From positions 4,464,001 to 4,528,000 of the forward strand of contig JANATG010000001.1 of assembly GCA_029449235.1 (NCBI GenBank): 64,000 nt of DNA, given 5' to 3'. Numbering within the stretch: the first letter of the stretch is position 1; every line of letters starts with the position of its first letter. Position numbers and translations under genes: made by a program. This DNA comes from Linnemannia schmuckeri (lineage: Eukaryota > Mortierellomycota > Mortierellomycetes > Mortierellales > Mortierellaceae). The notes beneath the pieces were generated by a model that ran no database searches, was not told where the DNA came from, and saw only the letters and a program-made list of their open reading frames with translations. This document shows positions 56,469-64,000 of this stretch, piece by piece.

Positions 56469-56600
56469 TGTGCAATGAAAAATAAAATGCGCTGCTGCTT
56501 TTGACGCCATTGAAAATTAGAACTCGGGCCCACTTTATCCGTCGGTCCAGGACCATAGATGTGTCATCTTTTATTGTAGTAAATGCGAAAATCCAGAAAA
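56469..56600 (+). pseudogene. Decayed tandem copy of the small Cys-rich gene
   Basis: atgtgcaatgaaaaataaaa, then atgcgctgctgcttttgacg, aligns with 56118-56160. Further on, gaccatagatgtgtcatc aligns with gattatagacttatcatc of the intact copy. Stops and indels break it. Confidence 0.55.
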
Positions 56601-57263
56601 CTTAACGAAAGTGAAAAGAAAAAAGAAGAGAGATAACTCTGCTCAGACACCAGATCTGTCACTCATCATCTTTTGCTTTGCCAAGGACAACACCCGCATG
56701 ACCAGAGTTCACTCTTCCAACACAAGTCTCATGGCACAAACTTCATCAGCATCAGCACCCTCTTCATTTTCTATTTCCTCTTCCTTCTCTCCCTCTCCTT
56801 CTCCCTCTCCCTCTCCTTCACTCGACTCCAAGGATAACGAAATCCTCTTCTTCGCAGCAGGATTTACCGCATGGAGCGCTTCGTTAACGAACGCTTCAAT
56901 GAGGACAACGACCCCGAGATCACTTCTCAGCCTGCTCTCCAGTACTACCGCCCTAAGGAGTACGATATTGCTTTATGCCTCAGCATCAAGCCTGACAAAC
57001 CGATTGAATATTCACCAAGCAAAAGCCCAACGATACCGAGCTCAAGGAAGCCATTGGAAAATGTTTTTAAGCCAGTCACGCACTCCATATTGGCCCATAT
57101 GAATGCCTTGATATTGCATGTAAATCTAACAACCATCGCACTTGCTCACATATACGCTTTACTACTGGATCTGGAGAGGAAAGGAAAGGAAGGGCTAGTT
57201 TTGGGTGTGATGGGAGAACAGCTATTTTTGTGTAAAAAAAACAAAAAAAAAAAAAAACTATAG
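56601..57263 (+). pseudogene. Possible gene relic with Ser-rich N-terminus
   Basis: Frame one (56611-57102) has a Ser/Pro-rich stretch (SSFSPSPSPSPSPSLDSK). Frame two, from ATG 56871, has MERFVNERFNEDNDPEITSQ and then PALQYYRPKEYDIALCLSIK. A third frame near 57,110 reads ECLDIACKSNNHRTCSHIRF. The mixed composition in adjacent frames suggests one gene with frameshifts or unseen introns. I recognise no domain. It may be a random juxtaposition; confidence is low. Confidence 0.3.
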
Positions 57264-58009
57264 CACGTAGTATTCCCAAATAAGAACACACCATAGTACT
57301 GACTATGCCATCACTTGTTTAACTGCGCAGATCGGACGGGATGCGGTGGGTTTAATTGTGTATGGCTATAGTTTAAACGAAGGGGATTGTTACCCAAAAT
57401 ATACCTGGTGCAAACGGAGAACTGCTATCCATGTGGACGATAGGAGTTCCCTTTTGTATTGCTCTAACAGGTACTTTTGATAGGCTGGTATCCGCCAAAG
57501 GTCAAGAAGAGAGGAAGGGTGCCAGTCCGCATCTGACCCACTCTCACGAAATTAGCTACTAATTAATTCGCCTGGAGGGCGGACCAAATTCGTGGGCGTT
57601 TATTCTGTCTCGCTGCCTATTACTGCGTTCATACGCCGCATACTCGATGACACACCTTAAGAAAAAAGACGTGCTCAAGCAGGGGCTGCTAGTTCTTGGC
57701 TGAGCGCCATTCGCCTAAGGTCGCCTTAAGAAGACGTTGCCTCGATCCAAGCAGACCAAGTCCCACATTAAATCAGCCTTTGACGCAACCGCTAGCTCCC
57801 CACCGCAAGAGGGTTATCAAGTCCAACCACCCCCTGCACCAGTCTCTATGCACGAGTCGTGTAAAAGTCTCGTGCTAGAGTTATGAGCGACTGGGCATGG
57901 CCTGGGCATCCATAGACTTGCAGACGAATGGTAGCCCGGAGGACTGCAATAGTTGAACTACCCTTAACCAAAGCCTGTGGAAGGAAAAAAGAGAAGAAAG
58001 ACAGATGTT
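57264..58009. other. Spacer, nothing recognised
   Basis: No protein family and no matching repeat found in the window. Confidence 0.35.
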
Positions 58010-58021
58010 GTTCTCTCGAAC

Positions 58022-58317
58022 CCACCTTGGTGTAAGTGGTTAAACTGCACTCCTCTTGTTGTGGCTTAAAGGTGTCCTGGGATCAAACCTCAGTAAAATC
58101 GCAAAATCTCTCTTGCTTCAGCCTGGGACGGCTTTAATATCCTGTCAAAGAATCTCTCTACCTTCAGCCTGGGACGGCTTCAATGTCCTGTCAACCTTTC
58201 CTCAGCCTGGGAAGGCTTCAATATCCATTCCTTATGTCTTTCACTAGTCATAGTCCCGCCATAAAAATCAATAAAAATCTCAAAGCCTCCTGCGGGCGAT
58301 ATAAGCAGAAAAAAAAA
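58022..58317 (+). mobile_element. tRNA-derived SINE with target duplication
   Basis: A 296-base element ends in nine A and is bracketed by gttctctcgaac (58010-58021) and gttctttcgaac (58318-58329), a 12-base target duplication with one difference. Its head carries a box A-like tggtgtaagtgg at 58028 and a box B-like gggatcaaacc at 58079. The latter sits in a pairable T arm (ctggg/ctcag). The acceptor stem does not pair, so it is not a tRNA gene. The body holds three short repeats of cagcctgggacggctt. It is unrelated to the poly(A) element at 1583. Confidence 0.75.
58116..58226 (+). repeat. Three internal tandem units of the SINE
   Basis: cttcagcctgggacggctt.aat.tcctgtcaa occurs at 58116 and 58162. 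A shorter copy with gaaggctt occurs at 58202. Confidence 0.75.
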
Positions 58318-58329
58318 GTTCTTTCGAAC

Positions 58330-58825
58330 AAATCTATAGAACAATGGGCTTAATCTCAGCAGATCGTAGCAACAAGGCTACTCTACTGCTTACAATACCC
58401 TGTTCAGTTAAAAGCGTCTGCAATGGATTTACCTCCTCCAATATTTGAAATTAACACTAGTAGGAACCTCGCAAAGCCTTTCCGCTCTGCAAGATCGACC
58501 CCTTATAGTATGACTCAGACCGAAGATCTATTTGTATTCAACTAAAAACGGAAAAGGCGGTAATCGTCGCGTTCTAGCACGGGTTCTGACTTAGAGGCAT
58601 TCAGCCATAACCCAACGGATGACAGCTTCAGGCCATCGCCTGTTCAGGTAGACCCGGATACTAATTGTCCGAATGAACGGTGCCTTGAGGACAAAGTTCA
58701 ATTCAACTACAATTGCAACAGCATTTCGTCAGTAGGCTAAAACTAACCCGTCTCACGACGGTCTAAACCCCAGGTCTTGTTTCCTATTAGTGGATGAACA
58801 ATCCAACACTTACTGAATTCTGCTT
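58330..58825. other. Spacer, nothing recognised
   Basis: No gene or repeat with support. Confidence 0.35.
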
Positions 58826-58893
58826 CGGTATGATAGGAAGAGCCGACATCGAAGAATCAAACAGCAACGTGAACGCTTGGCTGCCACAAGCCA
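58826..58893 (+). repeat. Dispersed repeat S, copy 2
   Basis: Same-orientation copy of 55186-55265 (agagccgacatcgaagaatc through gaacgcttggctgccaca). Confidence 0.65.
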
Positions 58894-58912
58894 GTGGTCC
58901 GTCTTTTGTTGT

Positions 58913-59112
58913 GATGAAAAAACTAAAAGGGATGAAAAAGTAAAAGGGATGAAAAAGTAAAAGGGATGAAAAAGTAAAAGGGATGAAAAAGTAGAGGGAT
59001 GAAAAAGTAGAGAGATGAAAAAGTAGAAGGATGAAAAATGTAGGGGGATGAAAAAAGTATGGGGATGAAAAAAGTATGGGGATGAAAAAAGTAGAGAGAT
59101 GAAAAAAAGCAA
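58913..59112 (+). repeat. 16-18 bp minisatellite, about 11 units
   Basis: Units of the form gggatgaaaaagtaaaa. They vary to gagatgaaaaagtaga and ggggatgaaaaaagtat along the array, showing a gradient typical of slippage plus unequal exchange. Confidence 0.9.
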
Positions 59113-59351
59113 GGATTGAGAATGTTTTCATCCCTTAACTTTCTTGATTGAGATGGCCGTTTCTTAACACCGCTACAGCCCAAATGTTAGTTGCTGAAGG
59201 AAAGCAATGCTTGAAAGGAGAAAGCATTTTTCCAGGAAAGGAAGTAGCCCCATCAATATGGTTGCGCAAGGCTGCGCATGAGGGCCTAGGAGAGGACAAA
59301 CGAGACCGGAAATGGCTAAATGAGAAGGCCTGAGAGAGAGTGTAAACCGGG

Positions 59352-59359
59352 TATAAAAG
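59352..59359 (+). promoter_or_regulatory. TATA box of small secreted protein
   Basis: tataaaag lies ~245 bases before the ATG at 59602; a weaker tatatttaaa lies at 59561. Confidence 0.5.
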
Positions 59360-59601
59360 ACGACGAATGCTCGGACATCGGCATCATTAATCCACACAAG
59401 AACCGTAGCAAGAACCAGACTTACAGAAGGCTCCTCCAATAGCCCAGGCAAGCTAACACGTTGTTGTCCACATTATCGATTCGAATTTTTTTCCTATGAA
59501 GTTGATGCCATTTCACTCTATTACATAACGTCTAATGCAGCCTCTCGTCCTCTGAATACCTATATTTAAAAAATCTTTAGTCTAACTGAAAAAAAAAAAC
59601 C

Positions 59602-59922
59602 ATGCATTCCACTAAAATCTCCGTACTCGCCGTCGTCTTGACCCTCATTGCATCGATCCAGATTTGCCAGGCCTTCTGGGACCCCCAGGACATTTGTACC
59701 TGGCAAGGCACCACACCCTTCTGCAACTCTGACTGCCGCGAAGGTAACGAATTCCGCTGCACGACCCAGCAACGCGGCTGTACTACGGGCCATCATGGGC
59801 TCTGTTGCCAGACCCAGTTCCAGGCCCATTGTTGCCGCTACATTAATGGGATTCGTCCAAATTTTATCGAGGAGACCCCAGAGTTGATTCCGAGGTGCGA
59901 GCAGCTTCACCGAGAACATTAA
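59602..59922 (+). CDS. Small secreted cysteine-rich protein with a WxGTxPFC motif
   Basis: 106 residues with a signal peptide of about 1-24 (KISVLAVVLTLIASIQICQA). The mature part has ten cysteines (32, 41, 45, 53, 60, 68, 69, 77, 78 and 99). The core CTWQGTTPFCNSDC, then CTTGHHGLCC, matches a widespread extracellular pattern C.W.GTAPFC...C..G....C.TG....CC seen in small secreted proteins of animals, bacteria and fungi, whose function is unknown. It is a single exon with ATG in a good context after an A-run. It has no GPI signal, so it is predicted to be released. It is unrelated to the eight-cysteine family by spacing. Confidence 0.82.
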   Translation: MHSTKISVLAVVLTLIASIQICQAFWDPQDICTWQGTTPFCNSDCREGNEFRCTTQQRGCTTGHHGLCCQTQFQAHCCRYINGIRPNFIEETPELIPRCEQLHREH

Positions 59923-60655
59923 GTTCATTTTTTTTGGCGAGTTTCTTGAAAGTATGGGTGTCACCTTGTGTCAACGAGAAGAGTCTGTTGTTTGTTGCAC
60001 CCACCAAGGGGCTAATATACCTGCCAAGTGGTGACGTCCGCACTTTGTGCGTTTCTTCATCAAATAAAAAAGAAGATAAATAAAAATAAAACCGTACCGC
60101 AACATTATGGGCCTTAAGGCGGAGGTGAGCAGTTGAATGTAACCATCACCAAGAAAAGAGAACAAAAATGCAGCCATCCTCCATGTAATAGCAGCATAAG
60201 AAGGGGAACGGCCAGGAGCAGGAGGCAGAAACGGATGGTCTTTAATGTCCAGGAGGATCAGGGTATTTATGTATGCTAAGTTATAGATGTGGTATGGTTG
60301 GGGCCAGGTGATTAGATGATTATGTGGCTAGATGGGAATGTAGTAGGATGACAGACCGGATAGCCTAGGTTATTGTCACTCTCCGCCTCATGTGGATTTT
60401 TTTGTCTTTTCATGTGGTTGACACTTTGTCTGCAGTCTCCATTTAGTAGGAAATTATATATCCATCGTTTGTCTATGGAAATGAAGGTTTTTAGGTGTAA
60501 TGACATATGGATATTGTGTGTTGGGAGAGGGAGGGGGTATAACGGGAGAGTCGCTTTTGTGCTAGCCTATAAGGATGAATCGCCTTCAGTTGACAGGGAA
60601 TTTTCATTGATTATTCCACCACACCCAACACACTGACGCGCGTGGCAAGCGCGAC
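59923..60655. other. Spacer, nothing recognised
   Basis: The 3' end of the small secreted gene, then AT-rich sequence without a supported frame. Confidence 0.35.
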
Positions 60656-60943
60656 ATTGTTACTCAGGGAGAGGGTCGAAGGCCAGAGTTGTAGGGCTGC
60701 TGTTAAGTCAACAATTGGTACGGGGGTAGTGATAATAGTATCCTAAGGAACCACACGAAACAATACACTACAGCGCGCCAGCGAAACTCTTGTCAGTACT
60801 GCTCTCGTCCAAGAAGTGATGTGTAAAAGGACAAAGAGCAGACAAGAGAGCTGGGCACACTACTAATACTATGTCTACAAAGAATATGTGCTAATCTAAG
60901 GCGTCGCCGCCGTTGTCTAACCACCACCTCTTTTTGCAACAAT
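60656..60943 (-). mobile_element. Dispersed repeat R, copy 2 (inverted)
   Basis: Reverse-complement copy of 51623-51950 with the same ends and an internal ~40-base deletion. The pair forms a ~9 kb-spaced inverted repeat around the secreted-protein genes. Confidence 0.7.
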
Positions 60944-62383
60944 AGCATGGAAGTCTTTGCTACACCCACCCCCGACCAGCAAAAAAAAAAGGGGGGCCAG
61001 CATTCGAAGTGTCAGAACCATTTCATCACGTGAATCCATCATCTAAATGACATGCGCGAGAAGCCTGAACAGACAGTTTACAGTTTTTTTAGGGTTTTCT
61101 CATATGGAAAAAGTTCACTCTGGCCATTCTCTCATCGCAATCCTGCTGTAATAGTAGCAAAAGACCGTAGGACTAGCACCACCATACTCCAAGGAGTCCC
61201 CCACAAAAAGTCTCAAGATGAGTGGAGGTAAAAAAGACCCTCTAGCGATTGCTTTTCTAGCGGCCTCGCTAATAATAACTCTCTATCCTATGTTTTTAGG
61301 TACTAAGTAAACTTTTTTTCTACTAATCCGCTGTTATCGAGAAAGTGTCAGGGTCATTTCCTCGCGTCAATCTATGATCTAAGCAACGAACAGACCGCTG
61401 TTATTTATTTATTTATTTTCTTAGAAATATAAAACCACACTGTCATAAGGGGAAGTGTTGTGTACGCCATAGAAAAAAAAGCGAATATGCTTTTGTCCAG
61501 CTCACATTCTTTCTCACACCTATACACATTCCCTCAGTTTTTCTAAGAAGCACGCTTTATTTTCACTCATTGCTAATTGCAAAGATCAATGAAATAATAA
61601 AACGAAAGTTTTTACTCAGACTGTAAGTTTTGAGAATGCAGCAGTACACGGTAAAAACAATTCGACCAACCTAAGCTCGTCTTTGAGTTCTTCAATATAT
61701 AATAATCGGTCGCTGAATATTTTTTTTTTTTTTTTACATTTGTCGCTGTTTCTGCAACTCTTGAATCTGTGTTTGCCACTACTCCCACCATCTTCATTCA
61801 CAAGCGCCTGCTTTCCTTTCTCCACTACTCCCATTCCCTCATCACCACAAGCATGCTATTGTTCCATGGGCTTTCTGTCATCACACCACTTTTTTCGCCC
61901 TCCTCCCGCGCCCTCCTCTACATCTCTCATCGCTTTCGCTGCTCCCACCCTGTTTCACCGTCGCTTACCACTATGCTTAGCCCTCGTCTTCATCACTACT
62001 CCAGCACTGACCGTCATTCTTGACTCTTTTTTGTCTCTCTCTCTCTCGCCCGTCGACCATGGCTGAGAGTGTTTACGCCTTGAAAAACGTATTGTTTAGA
62101 CGATGTCACATTCTCAATGGAGGGAGCGTGTCTTCGGCGCCTAATTGTGCACGCATGCTTCATTGCGAAATCTGCTCACTTTTTAGGCTATCGTGCAATA
62201 TATTTCCTTTACGGATTGACGAATCAAGTGAGTATTGATAATTTCATTGCAGAATTACGTTTATATAAAGGCAGCATCAAATAAAGAGTACTGAGAAGAA
62301 AGATGTGCGGGTTTTGGATCCTTAGTAATAGCACGGGATTTAGTATATGAAATGGGCAGAGGTAGTAAGTCCAGAGGATCTAG
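60944..62383. other. Spacer with a degenerate duplicated block
   Basis: 61,005-61,080 and 61,335-61,400 are similar (gaa.gtgtcag.rycatttc, then cacgtgaatc/cgcgtcaatc, then gaacagac). No gene is supported; CT-rich frames at 61683-62066 look like leader-type sequence. Confidence 0.4.
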
Positions 62384-63841
62384 TTATGCCTTGCGCACGC
62401 GAACAACGCCGGTGATAGTTCCTTGAAAAAGGGTCTTCTGATCGATAAGTCCAGCCATCTGTAATGTGTCAAAAATAAACCCGGTGCCGACGTACTGCTT
62501 TGAGTCAATGCTGCCCGTTTCGGAATCGATGGATGTGTAGTAATAGTTGTCTAAAATGCCCGTACTGGTTGAATCCGGGAAAAGAGGGGTCTGGCGTACA
62601 AAGGTGTAGATCTTCTTGTCAGCGAGTGATAGCTTGGGGACAGCCGAGGAACGGATCTTGTTGTTGACCCACTTCACGACACAGCCTTTCGAGTCGTCCT
62701 CGAGGACATCTACACGCTCAATGCCTCCAACAAAGTTAGCAGAGCTAGGCTGGCTGGGTGGGGCACCGGCAGGGAGAGCCGGGTATGGGTAGCCATATGT
62801 GCTGGCGACAAATATGGAGCGACCGGATCCAATGGGCGAGTTCTCGGACCCAGAGTTGTTGGACTCGAAGAGGGGGACCTTACAGACCTGACTTCCATCC
62901 TGGGTGCGGTAAACAAGTAAGTTGACCAATGGTGAAGCATTGTCCACAATTGTGGCATACTCGTATCCAGACTGGGGACCAAAGAATGTTGGCGTGGATC
63001 CTGTACCCCAGCTCAATTGGCCAGGCTTGCGGGCTGGACCGCGGTCATATGCTTGGCGCCACAAAACCTTGATTGCGTTCAATGCGTCGTTGTGGCCGAG
63101 AAGATATGTCGCAAACGTCGTCGAAATCAAAGTTCCTGCTGGGCTGGTCGAGATGCTGTTGGCCACCCCTTCAATGCTCCCACCGGTTGCATTAAGCGGG
63201 AGAGTGACGACATTCTTGGTGACAGGATCGGCATACCCTGCCAAACCGTTCGCAGTTGCAAACCAGACGTATCCTTGCCAGTCTGGGGCGAGCCCCACTA
63301 CGGAATCACTGGCAGGGATCGGGGTCAATGGGAGAGAATCTGTGATGGTGAGTGCCCAATTGCCATTGGTGGACGACTTGCCGACGCGAAGCAGTTGGTT
63401 GTCACCATTGGTTAGGACAAGCTTGTCCTGATTGTCAACATAGGCATACACGCCCCCGAGAATGTTTCCCTTGGCAATCGCGAGCTCTGCGAGCGAGTTG
63501 ACTTCCTGGGAATCGAAGAGATGGATGGTCGGGGTCTGACCAAAGATAGTCGTGCACAGGCCAAAGATATAGCCATCAGATGTGCCCAGCAGGGTGGGGC
63601 AGGCGGATTGCAGCGCACGTCTGTTAGAATTGATGGTAGCGTTTCCTGGCCCGGCAAAAGGGGTGGTGTCGGACGATGCTGGATCTCCATGCATTGTTGC
63701 GAGTCCATTTTGGCCAATATAGGGGTTCTGAGGTGAGATTATAGGACCAAAGGTGGTGGCTGTCGAGAATAGGGGTGTTGACAGAAGCGTAATCGCTGTT
63801 GCCGCTGTAAGAAACTTGACTGGAAGTCTGAAGGCTGGCAT
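62384..63841 (-). CDS. Large secreted protein, probable beta-propeller, function unknown
   Basis: 485 residues from ATG 63841 (MPAFRLPVKFLTAATAITLL), which begins a clear signal peptide ending near STATT. A longer in-frame start at 63895 would bury the signal and was rejected. The body has repeated short hydrophobic strands ending in Gly/Asp turns (TSDGYIFGLCTTIFG, GNILGGVYAYVDNQDKLVL, DWQGYVWFATANGLAGYAD, KKIYTFVRQTPLF, TGILDNYYYTSIDSETG). This is the rhythm of beta-propellers such as strictosidine-synthase-like or PQQ-like folds. I see no catalytic motif, and the family is not identified. Single exon, no membrane anchor. Confidence 0.8.
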   Translation of the reverse strand: MPAFRLPVKFLTAATAITLLSTPLFSTATTFGPIISPQNPYIGQNGLATMHGDPASSDTTPFAGPGNATINSNRRALQSACPTLLGTSDGYIFGLCTTIFGQTPTIHLFDSQEVNSLAELAIAKGNILGGVYAYVDNQDKLVLTNGDNQLLRVGKSSTNGNWALTITDSLPLTPIPASDSVVGLAPDWQGYVWFATANGLAGYADPVTKNVVTLPLNATGGSIEGVANSISTSPAGTLISTTFATYLLGHNDALNAIKVLWRQAYDRGPARKPGQLSWGTGSTPTFFGPQSGYEYATIVDNASPLVNLLVYRTQDGSQVCKVPLFESNNSGSENSPIGSGRSIFVASTYGYPYPALPAGAPPSQPSSANFVGGIERVDVLEDDSKGCVVKWVNNKIRSSAVPKLSLADKKIYTFVRQTPLFPDSTSTGILDNYYYTSIDSETGSIDSKQYVGTGFIFDTLQMAGLIDQKTLFQGTITGVVRVRKA

Positions 63842-63940
63842 TCTGAGAGTGTTCTGAGGAGAAACGTAGAGGGGATGTAGGAAAGAAAAGGACAAGAAGG
63901 GAAGAGGCTAGGGAGCAGAGATAAAGGGTGTATATGCGAA

Positions 63941-63946
63941 TTTATA
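63941..63946 (-). promoter_or_regulatory. TATA box of the large secreted protein
   Basis: The gene strand reads tataaa about 100 bases before the ATG at 63841. Confidence 0.6.
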
Positions 63947-64000
63947 CCAGCAGGTGCGCATTGACATTTTATGAGAGCGCAACAAATTATATGCTTGGGT

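Noticed and set aside
58022..58096. Functional tRNA gene
   Set aside because: Box A and B-like elements exist, but the acceptor stem cannot pair; the A-tail and target duplication fit a SINE.
62922..63431. 169-codon plus-strand frame
   Set aside because: Antisense to the large secreted protein, which has a signal peptide and strand-like rhythm.
1..64000. CRISPR array, operons, bacterial ribosome-binding sites or rRNA genes
   Set aside because: None seen; introns, TATA boxes and A-tailed retroposons show nuclear eukaryotic DNA.

Overview
The window is nuclear DNA of a filamentous fungus, most likely an early-diverging soil mould of the Mortierella group (Mortierellomycotina). The reasons are short GT-AG introns, many A/T homopolymers, a large family of Sel1-repeat (HCP-like) proteins, small secreted cysteine-rich GPI proteins and a low-complexity C2H2 regulator. 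The species call is inference from protein style; the eukaryotic call is seen directly (introns, TATA boxes, poly(A) retrotransposition).

Layout. 1-11,100: four plus-strand Sel1-family copies, all broken, with a SINE-like insertion in the second. They are separated by a ~1.5 kb-armed palindrome carrying two divergent hsp20 genes (3.69-6.98 kb) and by a dead Tc1 transposon (6.98-8.26 kb). 11.1-18.3 kb: gene-poor, purine/pyrimidine-skewed DNA leading to a C2H2 zinc-finger gene (18.3-19.5 kb). 19.5-23.7 kb: gene-poor, with extreme homopolymers. 23.7-39.1 kb: a minus-strand head-to-tail array of eight Sel1-family genes or pseudogenes, of which five are intact. 39.5-41.0 kb: a three-exon single-pass membrane protein. 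42.1-50.8 kb: four copies of a secreted eight-cysteine GPI-type protein (two intact, two dead), with one more Sel1-family gene between them. 51-61 kb: repeat-rich ground with MITEs, dispersed repeats, a second SINE, a minisatellite and several small secreted-protein genes or relics. 62.4-63.8 kb: a large secreted protein with a probable beta-propeller fold.

The most interesting content is the Sel1 family. Each complete member joins a ~85-residue N-terminal domain, which I do not recognise, to Sel1 repeats through a variable linker. The domain core reads IVLWDDI..AF, then LPFLKG.DF, then LDPLRIAA.P...LDVVV. A single phase-2 intron sits at the same place in every copy. A linker motif, centred on AMENYTHID, is kept in one subset. 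Most tandem copies differ in linker and repeat number, and about half are inactivated. This looks like a fast birth-and-death array of intracellular scaffold or adaptor proteins; the function is not visible from sequence.
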